DNA of 64,000 nt from Vibrio algivorus (GTDB taxonomy: Bacteria; Pseudomonadota; Gammaproteobacteria; Enterobacterales; Vibrionaceae). Location of the stretch: the NCBI RefSeq assembly GCF_002218005.2, contig NZ_AP018678.1:930001-994000 (forward strand). Direction: 5' to 3'. The notes beneath the pieces are model-generated. The model made no database searches. It worked only from the letters and a program-made list of their open reading frames with translations, and was not told the origin of the DNA. Below, in pieces: positions 51,238-60,853 of this stretch. Made by a program: the position numbers and the translations under genes. Numbering within the stretch: the first letter of the stretch is position 1; every line of letters starts with the position of its first letter.

Positions 51238-51684
51238 TTAGTGTTTATACCGAAAGGTATTACTGTCATCAACAATCTCAATTTGAACGGGAATGGTTCC
51301 TTTCTTAACGTTGCCGATTTGTGTAAATGCTTGATAAGAAAGATCGATAACTCGACCTTTTACATAGGGACCTCTATCGTTAATTTTCACATCGACAAAC
51401 TTGTTATTGGCTGTATTTGTTACCCTCACGATAGTCCCAAATGGTAAGGTTTTATGAGCCGAGGTGTAAGCATTCATGTTATAGCGCTCCCCACTTGCTG
51501 TCAGTTTGCCATGGAATTTTTTTCCATACCAAGAAGCTTGGCCAGTAAGAGCATGTGAGTTTGTGTAATTTTGGGTTTTTGATTCGCTGATTGCCGAAGA
51601 GCATCCGACTAAAATCATAATAAAGAGGGAAGTAAAAATAATATTCAGTTTTTTTAAGTGACTTGGATAATCGATTCTTTTCAT
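51238..51684 (-). CDS. RlpA-like septal/peptidoglycan lipoprotein
   Basis: A lipoprotein of about 148 residues with a double-psi beta-barrel. Lipobox LVGC gives a lipidated cysteine 28 residues from the ATG at 51684. The DPBB core reads GQASWYGKKFHGKLTASGERYNMNAYTSAHKTLPFGTIVRVTN, then NDRGPYVKGRVIDLSYQAF; this is RlpA, which cuts naked glycan strands. No SPOR domain, so shorter than E. coli RlpA. Starts at 51690 and 51732 are in frame; 51732 has GAGA upstream but gives an overlong signal peptide. Confidence 0.85.
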   Translation of the reverse strand: MKRIDYPSHLKKLNIIFTSLFIMILVGCSSAISESKTQNYTNSHALTGQASWYGKKFHGKLTASGERYNMNAYTSAHKTLPFGTIVRVTNTANNKFVDVKINDRGPYVKGRVIDLSYQAFTQIGNVKKGTIPVQIEIVDDSNTFRYKH

Positions 51685-51732
51685 GTTCATCTGTTTTTGT
51701 CGTGGTTGACTCAGCAATATCGGGCTAAGCAT

Positions 51733-52073
51733 AGTTATTTCTCAGTAGAGGCTATCATTTAATATGATTTCTCAATATTTCCATAAACTATGTATTTTCA
51801 GTCATATTCATGAAAGGTTTTGTTATTGATAGCGTTAAATTTAACGATGACTTAAGCGTTATATTAGGTTGTTGATTTTGCGATTATTACTTGGGTATAT
51901 ACTACTTGCTGGAAACCAAAAGTCATTTGTATCGCACGTGGCTACGGTGAAAATAGGCACTGTCGGTATTATTGACTTACAAAAAGGGAGAGCAAAATAG
52001 TTAAAGAAAAGCATACAATACTCAAGTTGCGATAGCGCAGCATGGATACCGACTCACAGAGAACTCCCCCTAT
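51733..52073. other. Intergenic region, no gene seen
   Basis: About 340 bases between the divergent RlpA-like and YcxB-like genes. Contains an isolated repeat end TTACTTGGGTATAT at about 51888-51901. A frame of 33 codons ending TAG at about 51998-52000 has no start signal and was not called. Confidence 0.4.
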
Positions 52074-52562
52074 ATGCATAAAGCTTTTGATTTCACTACA
52101 AAATATACTCTCGATAAGCGCTTTTTTGAAGAATGTTATGATCAAACTAGTCGTCCTGTTAAATTTCCCAAGGCTTATTTCAAAGCAATATTTTTTCTCA
52201 TTTTTGGTGTGATTGTCGTTAAATTTGATCTATTACCTAATAGTTACCTTGGTTGGTTCTTTATTACTTTGAGTATTATTGAAGTGCTTAGTGTTTATTT
52301 TAAGAGAACTTGGTGGGTGTGGCGACAAACGTACAGTGCTGGGCCTAGTAGCCAAGTGGAATTTCAAGTGGATTCTAAAGGTGTGAGTTATAACAGTGCT
52401 GCAAATAGCCGTACCATTGCTTGGAGTGAAATTAATCAAGTTCAACAAAGTGATTTAGGCTTTATTTTTCATATAGGTAAACAGCGACAATATGTCAGCA
52501 AATCTTGCTTAAATGATGAAGCGATCGCGTTTATTGTAGAGCAGCAAGCTGCATCCAAATAA
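52074..52562 (+). CDS. YcxB-like membrane protein
   Basis: A 162-residue protein with an N-terminal hydrophilic part (TLDKRFFEECYDQTSRP), two membrane helices (about 37-55 and 60-77), and a C-terminal soluble domain. The domain reads VSYNSAANSRTIAWSEINQVQQSDLGFIFHIGKQRQYVSKSCL, the YcxB-like pattern (PF14317). The cellular role of the family is unknown. Single gene upstream of an RND operon. Confidence 0.75.
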   Translation: MHKAFDFTTKYTLDKRFFEECYDQTSRPVKFPKAYFKAIFFLIFGVIVVKFDLLPNSYLGWFFITLSIIEVLSVYFKRTWWVWRQTYSAGPSSQVEFQVDSKGVSYNSAANSRTIAWSEINQVQQSDLGFIFHIGKQRQYVSKSCLNDEAIAFIVEQQAASK

Positions 52563-52702
52563 GCTAACCAACTTTTTAAAAGTAGAAAGTAAATATTGAA
52601 CTACATCTTAGACTCAGCGTCTTATTTTAACTGTGTCAACATGTTAATTGATGTATTGTTCATCTAGCCCCAAGTGGTTTTAACGTTCTTTAAGGTAGTA
52701 TG

Positions 52703-53836
52703 ATGAAAAAATCGATGATCGCAATGAGCTTAATGACAAGCTTATTTCTGGTAGGTTGTGGTGAAGCTGAACAGCAAAAGCCTGGTGCTATTGCCCCTAA
52801 GGTGGTGTTACAGCCAGTGGAAGTCATCGAGCATCAACCGAGTAAAGCGTTTGTTGGGCGTATTTCGGCATTAGAAGATGTTGATATTACTGCGCAAGTA
52901 TCAGGTTATCTGAAAGAACGCCATTTTCGTGAAGGACAAATTGTCGAAAAAGGGCAATTGCTTTATTCCATTGAACCGGCTTCTTATGAAGCTCAAGTTG
53001 CTAATGCCAAAGCGGCGGTTGCTCAAGCTCAAGCGACGTTAAAGCATGCTAATAATGAGTTTGCGCGTGCCAAAACTTTATTGCCAAAAGGCAGTATTTC
53101 TCGTTCAGAATATGATAATCGCCAAGCTCAACAAATGGGTGCATCTGCGCAATTAGAAGCCGCGAAAGCTCAGTTGAAATTGGCAGAAGTTAACCTTTCT
53201 TATACACAAATTACTGCGCCATTTAGTGGCAGAATTGCCGATAGTAAAGTGAGCACTGGTGATTTGGTTTCGCCTGCTTCTGGTGTGTTAACAACATTAG
53301 TTAGCCTAGATCCTGTTCATGCGAGCTTTCAATTAAGTGAGCGAGATCGTTTAGAGATTGGTGCTGAAAATTTACAAGGTGATGGTCAGTCTAGTCAACA
53401 GTCTGTGAAGGTTAAAGTGTTATTGGAAAATAGCCAAGTTCATCCACATATTGGCCAGTTAGATTTTATTGGTAACCGAATTGATGTGACAACCGGGACT
53501 ATTGCCGTGCGTGCTTCAGTGCCAAATCCAGAATATACCCTTCTGCCGGGTCAGCATATAAATGTTGAGATTTCGACAGTAAAAACCAAACCAGCATTCG
53601 TGATCCCACGCCGTGCGGTACAAACCGATGTGGGTGGTGATTTTGTTATGGTGGTTACTGAAGGAAATATTGCCGAACGCCGTGACATTGAACTTGGTGT
53701 GCAAACCAGTGATGGCATTATCGTGAAAACGGGTCTTGGTGAGAATGAACGCGTGATTGTGAGTGGTTTGCAACGTGTGCGTAATGGTATGGCGGTGCAA
53801 TATGACAGCGCTGATGCTCAAGAAAAAGCGGAGTAA
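52703..53836 (+). CDS. RND efflux periplasmic adaptor lipoprotein
   Basis: A 377-residue membrane fusion protein. Lipobox LVGC gives a lipidated Cys near residue 19. Lipoyl motif ITAQVSGYLKERHFREGQIVEKG, a coiled-coil hairpin (about 95-160), the matching LSYTQITAPFSGRIADS, and a C-terminal barrel. AcrA/MexA-like. ATG 52703 is preferred over ATG 52700 for spacing from AAGG. Six bases before the RND pump gene. Confidence 0.92.
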   Translation: MKKSMIAMSLMTSLFLVGCGEAEQQKPGAIAPKVVLQPVEVIEHQPSKAFVGRISALEDVDITAQVSGYLKERHFREGQIVEKGQLLYSIEPASYEAQVANAKAAVAQAQATLKHANNEFARAKTLLPKGSISRSEYDNRQAQQMGASAQLEAAKAQLKLAEVNLSYTQITAPFSGRIADSKVSTGDLVSPASGVLTTLVSLDPVHASFQLSERDRLEIGAENLQGDGQSSQQSVKVKVLLENSQVHPHIGQLDFIGNRIDVTTGTIAVRASVPNPEYTLLPGQHINVEISTVKTKPAFVIPRRAVQTDVGGDFVMVVTEGNIAERRDIELGVQTSDGIIVKTGLGENERVIVSGLQRVRNGMAVQYDSADAQEKAE

Positions 53837-53842
53837 TCAGTC

Positions 53843-56800
53843 ATGTTAAGTCGTTTTTTTATACAGCGTCCGAAATTTGCGCTGGTTATTTCAATTATTT
53901 TATCTCTTGCTGGTGCGATTGCGTTATTCGTACTACCAGTCTCGGAATACCCACGTATTAGTCCGCCATCGGTGAGTGTTACTGCTTTTTATACTGGAGC
54001 GAGTGCAGAAACAGTAGAACAAGCAATTGCAGACCCAATAGAAACCTCAGTTAATGGGGTAGAAGGCATGATCTATATGTCTTCAAAAAGTGCTAATGAT
54101 GGTTCTTATAACTTAAATGTGACGTTTGATGTCGGCACTGATCCGGATATGGCTCAGGTCAATGTACAGAACCGCGTGACTCAAATTGAATCTAAACTAC
54201 CACCAGAAGTTCGCTCTATCGGCGTGACAGTGAAAAAACGTTCGCCAGATATTCTTATGGTACTGAACTTTTATTCACCTGAAGGTAAGTATGATGACCA
54301 GTATTTAACCAACTATGTAAACTTAAACGTTAAAGATCAGCTTGCACGTGTACAAGGCATTAGTGACGTTAATGTTATTGGTGGTGGCGAATTCGCAATG
54401 CGAGTTTGGCTTGATCCTGAAAAGCTTTCTAATTTGAAGTTAACGACTTCAGATGTTTACGCAGCATTATCTGAACAAAATATCCAAGTCGCTGCAGGTA
54501 AGATTGGTGCGCCACCATACAATGATGCCACCGATGTGACTTTCAATATTGTCACCAAAGGTCGTTTAGAAACGGTAGATGAATTTGAAAATGTTATGTT
54601 GCGTGCTAACAATGATGGTTCTGCTGTTTATTTGCGTGATGTGGCGAGAGTAGAACTTGGCAAGAAAATGTATGACAGCACGGGTAAATTCCGTGGGCAA
54701 GATGCCTCGATTGTTGCGCTATCTTTGCAATCTGGTGCTAATGCATTAGAAAGTGGTCAAGCAGTCATGGATACCCTTGATCGTTTGAGTAAAAACTTCC
54801 CAGAAGGGATGAAGTTTGAAAGCAGCTATGACACGACAATTTTTGTACAAGAGTCGATTAATGGGGTAGTGAAAACCCTAATTGAAGCGATTTTATTGGT
54901 GATTGCGGTTACTTATTTATTTTTAGGTAGTACGCGAGCAACCTTGATCCCTGTTGTAGCGATTCCGGTGTCGTTAATTGGTACTTTTGCCATTATGCAG
55001 ATGACGGGATTTACCATTAATACCGTGACACTGTTTGGCTTAATTTTGGCGATTGGTATAGTGGTGGATGATGCCATTTTGGTTATCGAAAATGTTGATA
55101 CCATTATGCGTAAAGATCCGACATTGAGCCCGAAGAAAGCTACATTACAAGCCATGAAGGAAGTGACCGGCCCTATTGTTACGTCGACCTTGGTACTGCT
55201 GGCCGTATTTATTCCCGTGGCAATGCTGCCAGGTATTACCGGTATCATGTACCGCCAATTTGCGCTAACTATTTGTATTTCTGTTGTGATTTCATCAATT
55301 AACGCTTTGACACTTTCTCCAGCATTGTGTTCTTTGGTGTTAAAACAAGGTGGTGGCAATACCGCAAGTTGGTTTAAAGCGTTTAATCGTGGCTTAGATC
55401 GTGTGACCAATGGTTATGGCAAGCTTGCAGGTTACTTAGTGAAGAAATCTATCATTTTGATTGGCTTCTTTATTGTGGCTTTGGCCGCTGTAACGTATTT
55501 CAGCAAAACCACTTCAACTGCTTTTGTACCTCAAGAAGATAAAGGGATCTTACTTGTGAACGTGCAATTGCCAGATGCCGCTTCCTTACAGCGTACTGAG
55601 GAAGTCACTGGCGATTTGATGGTATTAGTAAACCAAGAGCCGGGAGTGGAAGCTGTCACTCTGGCAAACGGTTATGCCTTTATGACTGGAGCGCTGGCAT
55701 CGAATGGTGCGTCATTATTTATTAAGTTGAAATCTTGGGATGAGCGAGCCAAGTTAGACGGTGATAATTCGTCTTTTGCAATTTCACAACGAATTAATGG
55801 CCGCGCGGCACAAGAGATTCCAGATGCGATAGTCTTTGCTTTAGGGCCGCCAGCGGTGCCGGGTATGGGCGCAGCTTCGGGTTTTGAATTTGTGCTAGAA
55901 GATACGTTGGGGCGTAGCCGAACAGAGCTGGCACAATTGATGAGTGATTTTATTCAAGAGGCCAATAAGCAGCCGGAGATCTCTCATACCTTTAGTACTT
56001 TTAGGGCTAATGTACCTCACTATTATTTGGATATTGACCGTGAAAAAGCTAAGCAACTTGGCATATCGCTAACCGATATCTTTACTACTCTGCAAGGAAA
56101 CTTAGGTTCAATTTACGTTAATGACTTTACTATGCTGGGTAAAAACTTCCGAGTGACTATGCAAGCAGATAGTCAGCATCGCTCTTCTATGACGGATTTA
56201 GAACGCTTTTTTGTACGTAGTCAAAGTGGTTCTATGGTGCCATTAAGTACCCTAGTTTCTTATGAGCAAGTATTTGAACCAGATGTGGCTTGGCGCTACA
56301 ACATGTATCGCTCGGCAATTATTCAAGGTCAGCCAGCAGACGGATATTCTAGTGGTGATGCGATTGCCGCAATGGAACGCGTTGCAGCAGAAATGCTTCC
56401 ACAAGGTTATCAGTACGAGTGGACCGGAATGGCGTATCAAGAAGTATTAGCGGGCAACCAAGCGATTTTTGCTTTCGCACTGGCGTTGATATTTATCTAC
56501 TTATTTATGGTAGCGCAGTATGAAAGCTGGCTAATTCCAATTTCTATCATATTGGTGGTTCCGGTTGCGACCTTAGGTTCATTTATTGCTCTTAACTTAA
56601 TGGGAGTACCTCTGAATCTATATGCGCAGATTGGTCTAGTATTGTTGATTGCTCTTGCGGCCAAAAATGCCATATTGATTGTAGAGTTTGCTAAAAATGA
56701 GCGTGAACAAAATGAGTTACCGATTGATGATGCCTCAATTAAAGGAGGGACATTACGTTTCCGCGCAGTGAATATGACATCGTGGTCATTTATTCTCGGT

Positions 56801-56992
56801 ATTTTCCCATTAGTATTTGCGAGTGGCGCTGGCCATATTAGTCAAAATTCATTGGGGATCTCATTGGTTGGTGGGCTATTGTGTGTGTTACTTGCTGGCA
56901 CATTATTGATTCCAGGCTTGTACTCTATTATTCAGAAATTGCGTGAGAAGTTTCACGGCGGTAGTACTAAGTTAGAGGAATTAGAGGACTAA
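53843..56992 (+). CDS. RND multidrug efflux pump, AcrB/HAE1 family
   Basis: A 1049-residue proton-driven drug exporter. N-terminus MLSRFFIQRPKFALVISIIL, porter domains with GASAETVEQAIADPIE, TM4 with the proton-relay pair in GIVVDDAILVIENV, and second-half ALALIFIYLFMVAQYESW. It belongs to the HAE1 type typical of AcrB and of several Vex/Vme pumps of Vibrio; I could not decide which. Needs TolC from elsewhere. Followed by a strong terminator. Confidence 0.93.
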   Translation: MLSRFFIQRPKFALVISIILSLAGAIALFVLPVSEYPRISPPSVSVTAFYTGASAETVEQAIADPIETSVNGVEGMIYMSSKSANDGSYNLNVTFDVGTDPDMAQVNVQNRVTQIESKLPPEVRSIGVTVKKRSPDILMVLNFYSPEGKYDDQYLTNYVNLNVKDQLARVQGISDVNVIGGGEFAMRVWLDPEKLSNLKLTTSDVYAALSEQNIQVAAGKIGAPPYNDATDVTFNIVTKGRLETVDEFENVMLRANNDGSAVYLRDVARVELGKKMYDSTGKFRGQDASIVALSLQSGANALESGQAVMDTLDRLSKNFPEGMKFESSYDTTIFVQESINGVVKTLIEAILLVIAVTYLFLGSTRATLIPVVAIPVSLIGTFAIMQMTGFTINTVTLFGLILAIGIVVDDAILVIENVDTIMRKDPTLSPKKATLQAMKEVTGPIVTSTLVLLAVFIPVAMLPGITGIMYRQFALTICISVVISSINALTLSPALCSLVLKQGGGNTASWFKAFNRGLDRVTNGYGKLAGYLVKKSIILIGFFIVALAAVTYFSKTTSTAFVPQEDKGILLVNVQLPDAASLQRTEEVTGDLMVLVNQEPGVEAVTLANGYAFMTGALASNGASLFIKLKSWDERAKLDGDNSSFAISQRINGRAAQEIPDAIVFALGPPAVPGMGAASGFEFVLEDTLGRSRTELAQLMSDFIQEANKQPEISHTFSTFRANVPHYYLDIDREKAKQLGISLTDIFTTLQGNLGSIYVNDFTMLGKNFRVTMQADSQHRSSMTDLERFFVRSQSGSMVPLSTLVSYEQVFEPDVAWRYNMYRSAIIQGQPADGYSSGDAIAAMERVAAEMLPQGYQYEWTGMAYQEVLAGNQAIFAFALALIFIYLFMVAQYESWLIPISIILVVPVATLGSFIALNLMGVPLNLYAQIGLVLLIALAAKNAILIVEFAKNEREQNELPIDDASIKGGTLRFRAVNMTSWSFILGIFPLVFASGAGHISQNSLGISLVGGLLCVLLAGTLLIPGLYSIIQKLREKFHGGSTKLEELED

Positions 56993-57007
56993 TTTTTTCT
57001 TAGCTTG

Positions 57008-57041
57008 AAAGCCAGTAGTGTTGAGCTACTGGCTTTTTTAT
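57008..57041 (+). terminator. Terminator of the second RND operon
   Basis: 11-bp perfect stem AAAGCCAGTAG/CTACTGGCTTT with a 7-base loop and a T-rich tail. Confidence 0.92.
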
Positions 57042-57110
57042 TTTTATACTCAAGTTACTTGGCTATGAATTTCGCGTACAATTCCAACATTGCCTCCAAT
57101 TAAGATCTGA

Positions 57111-57407
57111 ATGACTATTCCAATCAAAGATATCACCACCCCTGAAGTTACCTGTTCAAACTGCCAAGCTTGTTGTTGTCGTTTAGAAGTGATGATTATT
57201 AGTGAAACTGGCGTTCCAGAAGAGCATATTTCCTATGATCAGTGGGGTGGAGAAACCATGCTGCGTTTAGATGATGGTTGGTGTTCGGCGTTAGATCGCG
57301 AAACCTATATGTGCACTATTTATGAAAATCGCCCGTGGATTTGTCGAGAATTCGAAATGGCATCGTATGAGTGTAAAGACCAACGTATCGCAGTGATGAG
57401 GGAATAA
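57111..57407 (+). CDS. YkgJ-family cysteine-cluster protein
   Basis: A 98-residue cytosolic protein with the CxxCxxCC cluster (CSNCQACCCR, residues 15-24), then RLDDGWCSALDRETYMCTIYENRPWICREFE. This is the UPF0153/YkgJ pattern (CxIYexRPxxCRxF), thought to bind zinc or iron-sulfur. Biological role unknown. Single gene. Confidence 0.88.
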   Translation: MTIPIKDITTPEVTCSNCQACCCRLEVMIISETGVPEEHISYDQWGGETMLRLDDGWCSALDRETYMCTIYENRPWICREFEMASYECKDQRIAVMRE

Positions 57408-57517
57408 TAGTTCTTAGGAAGAGCTAGTTTGCGATCGATTTTGCTTTTACCTGGAATTCGTAACGCGCCTTCAATACTTTTGAATAAACGTTCTTGTTTG
57501 TCGCCTAGTTGCGAGGC

Positions 57518-58027
57518 TTATTCACTCTTATATTTATGTAATAACTTCCATGGTATATGGCATAGGTGATGATCTTCTGGATGTAGGCTGAGCCTGTGTT
57601 GGTGCTCTTCATCACTGGCAACATAGTTGGTTAAAGGTAATATTTCGACTACAATTTTTTCGCTGTCAGTACGTTGCTGAATATATTGAATGGCAGCATC
57701 TAAATGGTGAGAATCGTAACTATAAATCCCTGTGCGATACTTTTCTCCAACATCTTGACCTTGCTTATTTAAACTGTACGGGTCAATGATTTCAAATAAC
57801 CCTTCTAAAATCTGTTTAATATTAATGACATTAGGATCAAAGGTAGTGCGAACGCATTCCGCATAACCATCGTAGTCTGATTGAGTCGTATTGCTATTGC
57901 CATTAGCGCGACCCGCTTCAGTTGCGATCACTCCCGGTAAGTATTTAATAAACTCTTGTACTCCCCACAAGCAACCACCTGCGAGATAAATGTCTTCGAA
58001 TTTTTGAACGCTTTTAGATTTCTTCAT
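57518..58027 (-). CDS. msrA: Peptide-methionine (S)-S-oxide reductase MsrA
   Basis: A 169-residue repair enzyme reducing S-sulfoxides of methionine. Active-site GGCLWGVQEFI, with Leu for the usual Phe of GCFWG, and the GYAECVRTTFDP and QGQDVGEKYRTGIY motifs. DYDGYAE replaces the common YxxVCxGxTGHAE, marking it as the divergent MsrA subgroup. ATG 58027 has AAAGG at 6-base spacing; the ATG at 58051 is less likely. Cytosolic; single gene. Confidence 0.88.
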   Translation of the reverse strand: MKKSKSVQKFEDIYLAGGCLWGVQEFIKYLPGVIATEAGRANGNSNTTQSDYDGYAECVRTTFDPNVINIKQILEGLFEIIDPYSLNKQGQDVGEKYRTGIYSYDSHHLDAAIQYIQQRTDSEKIVVEILPLTNYVASDEEHQHRLSLHPEDHHLCHIPWKLLHKYKSE

Positions 58028-58209
58028 GTGAACCTTTGCCTTGTTGTACATCTAAAATCTCAGTATTGAGTGAGTAATAAAATAAGTTGAAGAGTAAAAA
58101 TTATCAATATCAATAAATTCAATTGTTTAGATTGAAATATGGACTCTCTTATTTAAATCTTGGGTTAAATTAAGTAATCTAGTCGAAGTTTGAATGATTT
58201 AGGTTACTT

Positions 58210-58305
58210 ATGAAATTTATTTGGTTAAAAGTGCTTATTACTGTACTTGTCTTTGCTGGGCTGTTTGCTGCGGTTTATTTCAGTGTTCAAAGCGGTACAT
58301 ATTAA
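58210..58305 (+). CDS. 31-residue single-span membrane peptide
   Basis: Small ORF with a basic N-terminus (MKFIWLK) and one hydrophobic helix (VLITVLVFAGLFAAVYFSV), ending QSGTY. AGG lies 6 bases before the ATG, and a terminator starts 21 bases after the stop, so it is a self-contained gene. No family recognised. Confidence 0.65.
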   Translation: MKFIWLKVLITVLVFAGLFAAVYFSVQSGTY

Positions 58306-58325
58306 ATTCAATGGCAGTATAAATT

Positions 58326-58370
58326 AAAAAGCGATGAACCTTTTCATAGGCTCATCACTTTTTGTTTTTT
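58326..58370. terminator. Bidirectional terminator
   Basis: Stem AAAAAGCGATGA/TCATCACTTTTT (58326-58337, 58352-58363; one mismatch) followed by GTTTTTT. Serves the 31-residue peptide gene and perhaps the convergent nfeD. Confidence 0.8.
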
Positions 58371-58430
58371 GGTACTTTAACTAACGCAATAGATACATAT
58401 TAGTTCATTGGTTAGTTTAATCGCTAGCAG

Positions 58431-58892
58431 TTATTCATTAATTGCTTCAACCCACATAATACCAACTTCCATTTTTATCACTTTAACTTTTTGCCCTTCT
58501 GCTAAAGGTTGTTCACTTCTAACCTTCCATTGAATACCGGAATAAGCGTGGGTAACATCATCGGTATTAGCATCGACATTGCCTTTTAATACAAAGGTTT
58601 GTTGAGCAAAATCAGATTGGTAGTTTTGTTTGGTTTTCCTATTTTGCAATTGTTTAAATGGCTTCCATAGCACAACTGCAAACACGATGGTTAAAATTAT
58701 ATTGGTCCAAATTGCATATTGAATACTGGTATCTATCCAGCCTATGTACATGCAAAAACCGCTAATAATCAATGACAGACCAATAAAGAAAAAAATGAAA
58801 GTGGCAAAGCCTAAAACTACCACTTCAACAATCAGCGCAATTACGCCAATTGCCATTAATACTTGTGGTAAGTAGCTCACAATCCAATCCAT
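58431..58892 (-). CDS. NfeD-family membrane protein
   Basis: A 153-residue protein: three or four membrane helices in the first 75 residues, then a small soluble OB-fold domain (about 90-150, ending VIKMEVGIMWVEA). It belongs to the short NfeD group (E. coli YbbK/QmcA partner YbbJ). Begins 2 bases after the qmcA stop, so it is co-translated with it. The pair is thought to organise membrane quality control or microdomains. Confidence 0.9.
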   Translation of the reverse strand: MDWIVSYLPQVLMAIGVIALIVEVVVLGFATFIFFFIGLSLIISGFCMYIGWIDTSIQYAIWTNIILTIVFAVVLWKPFKQLQNRKTKQNYQSDFAQQTFVLKGNVDANTDDVTHAYSGIQWKVRSEQPLAEGQKVKVIKMEVGIMWVEAINE

Positions 58893-58894
58893 AG

Positions 58895-59845
58895 TTAAGC
58901 CTCATTCTGTTTATTCAGTGAATTAATAATAGACATCCCTTGTGCAACTAGTGAACTTGCATCGGTACCGCTATCTGGCAGTAGTACAACAGAAGATTCC
59001 TTGGCAATCGCATGTTTTGCTTCAATTGCTTTAGTCGCCAAATCTAGTTGGATGGCTTTTTGACCTTCTTCGGTATTGGCCGCATCACCTACGGTTTTCA
59101 GCGCTTCGGCTTGCGCGTTCGCCACGGCAATAATGGCTTTGGCTTCACCTTCAGCTTTTAAAATTTGTTCGGTTTTATCCGCTTCTGCTGCTAGCACCTG
59201 AGCTTGCTTTTTACCTTCGGCAACGTTGATAGCAGCTTGGCGATCGCCTTCTGATTCTAAAATTTGTGCACGCTTAACACGCTCAGCTTTCATCTGAGCT
59301 TCCATAGACTCCATGATAGATTGCGGCGGCACAATATCCTTAATTTCATAACGTAATACCTGAATACCCCAAGGTTCAGCCGCAACATTAATCGCAGAAA
59401 CGATGTTGGTATTTAGTACATCACGTTCTTCAAAGGTTTTATCTAATTCCATTTTACCGAGTTCAGAACGCATTGTTGTTTGGGCAAGTTGAGTTACCGC
59501 AAAAGCATAGTCATCGACACCATAAGTGGCTTTATAAGCATCAAGAACACGGAAATAAAGCACACCATCGACAACCAGAGAAATGTTATCGCGAGTGATA
59601 GCAGATTGAGATGGCACATCTTGAGCTTGTTCTTTTAAGCTGCGAACCGCTGAGATGCGATCAATAAAAGGGATGATGAAGTTAATACCGGCAATTTTTG
59701 TCGATTGGAATTTACCAAATCGTTCCACTACCCAGGCCTGGTTTTGTGGGACAAATTTAATGCTGCTTTTTAATATCACAACAACAAGAATAAACAGGAC
59801 AACAGGGACGATGTTGTCGAATATCAGATCAAGTGGGTAGTTCAT
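58895..59845 (-). CDS. qmcA: SPFH/stomatin-like membrane protein QmcA
   Basis: A 316-residue protein with one N-terminal membrane anchor (about 10-28) and an SPFH domain: VPQNQAWVVERFGKFQSTKIAGINFIIPF and ERDVLNTNIVSAINVAAEPWGIQVLRYEIKDI. A long Ala/Glu/Lys coiled coil follows (about 190-270). QmcA-type proteins form cage-like oligomers in the inner membrane near FtsH. AAAGGA precedes the ATG. A full family-A repeat lies just upstream. Confidence 0.93.
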   Translation of the reverse strand: MNYPLDLIFDNIVPVVLFILVVVILKSSIKFVPQNQAWVVERFGKFQSTKIAGINFIIPFIDRISAVRSLKEQAQDVPSQSAITRDNISLVVDGVLYFRVLDAYKATYGVDDYAFAVTQLAQTTMRSELGKMELDKTFEERDVLNTNIVSAINVAAEPWGIQVLRYEIKDIVPPQSIMESMEAQMKAERVKRAQILESEGDRQAAINVAEGKKQAQVLAAEADKTEQILKAEGEAKAIIAVANAQAEALKTVGDAANTEEGQKAIQLDLATKAIEAKHAIAKESSVVLLPDSGTDASSLVAQGMSIINSLNKQNEA

Positions 59846-59870
59846 AGCATATTCCTTTAGTAATTATGTA

Positions 59871-60136
59871 TATACCCAAGTGACTTCAAGGTGCAGGATT
59901 CAGAGCTATCATCCAAACCTTTAGGCAAGGAAGATTGGCGAAGGAATGTAGGTACCTTTCAAACCAATCTGACGCTACATAAAGGTTTGAATGAAGCTCC
60001 CGAAGGGCAAGTTAAAACAAGCTTTATGCTGCGTTAAATTGAACAGAGATAGAATCACTATGATCATATTCAATTTGTCTTGCCTAAAGCTTGTTTTATT
60101 CTTGCTGAAACTCGCACCTTGAAGTTACTGGGTATA
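59871..60136. repeat. Family-A dispersed repeat, full-length copy, opposite orientation
   Basis: TATACCCAAGTGACTTCAAG at the left, CCTTGAAGTTACTGGGTATA at the right. The internal order is reversed relative to the copy at 39469-39753. Confidence 0.9.
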
Positions 60137-60249
60137 AAGCTAGTCTACGGCTATTTGCGGTAATTAGCTTGTTTGTTTTGGAATGTTGAGTGAGAAAGGG
60201 GAGGTTTTCCGAAATTAGAATGTAAAAATGTAGAGTATGAGCAAAGATG

Positions 60250-60279
60250 ATAACAGGGCAACCAATACTACCCTGTTAT
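60250..60279. terminator. Hairpin downstream of the 4HBT thioesterase gene
   Basis: Perfect 9-bp stem ATAACAGGG/CCCTGTTAT with a 12-base loop, 20 bases past the stop on the minus strand. No clear T-run. Confidence 0.5.
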
Positions 60280-60298
60280 TATAAGGTGGTAGTGAGGC

Positions 60299-60730
60299 TT
60301 AGCGCAGATTCTCCAGTTGTTGAATAGTCGCTAAAATTTCCGGGGTCAAATTGGCTTTTTGATTAGTTTTAAAATCAAACATCACTACGGTAGCACTGCC
60401 TAGGGTAGTGATTTTATTTAGCTTTTTACTAACTATTTGGTACTTCATGGTGAAACGATCGTCTTGCAAGTCGGTGATTTTTGTTCCCACTAATAAAGTA
60501 TCCGGAAAAGTAACCGGCATTTTATAGCGGCAACTGGTTTCAGCTACTACTGGGCCAATTTGGGTAATGGCGATATTTTCCATCAAATCGATGTGCTTGA
60601 AGTAATCAATTCGCGCGGTTTCAAAATATCGAAAATAGGTCACATTATTAACGTGTTGTAGAGCATCCATTTCGCCCCAAGCCACGGGGATTTCTGTTAC
60701 AACCGGAAAACCATCAAGTAAGTGATTCAT
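60299..60730 (-). CDS. 4-Hydroxybenzoyl-CoA-type acyl-CoA thioesterase
   Basis: A 143-residue single hot-dog thioesterase. The active-site motif WGEMDALQHVNNVTYFRYFE (about residues 18-37) contains the catalytic Asp of the YbgC/FadM type. Substrate not identifiable. AAGGATAAGAG precedes the ATG. Single gene. Confidence 0.88.
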   Translation of the reverse strand: MNHLLDGFPVVTEIPVAWGEMDALQHVNNVTYFRYFETARIDYFKHIDLMENIAITQIGPVVAETSCRYKMPVTFPDTLLVGTKITDLQDDRFTMKYQIVSKKLNKITTLGSATVVMFDFKTNQKANLTPEILATIQQLENLR

Positions 60731-60810
60731 TGCTCTTATCCTTAAAAGTCAAACATGTGTTTAAGATAAAGTTAAGTGTCGAGCTATACAATCTTGTTGT
60801 ACTAAAAGCG

Positions 60811-60853
60811 TGAAGATAGCTCTGAATTCTGTATCTTGAAATCACTTGAATAT
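60811..60853. repeat. Remnant of family-A repeat end
   Basis: GATAGCTCTGAATTCTGTATCTTGAAATCACTTGAATATTA matches the right end of family A with several changes. It reaches the stop of the patatin-like gene. Confidence 0.6.

Noticed and set aside
51890..52000. Possible C-terminal gene remnant ending at about 52000
   Set aside because: Only 33 codons, no start signal, no recognisable family.
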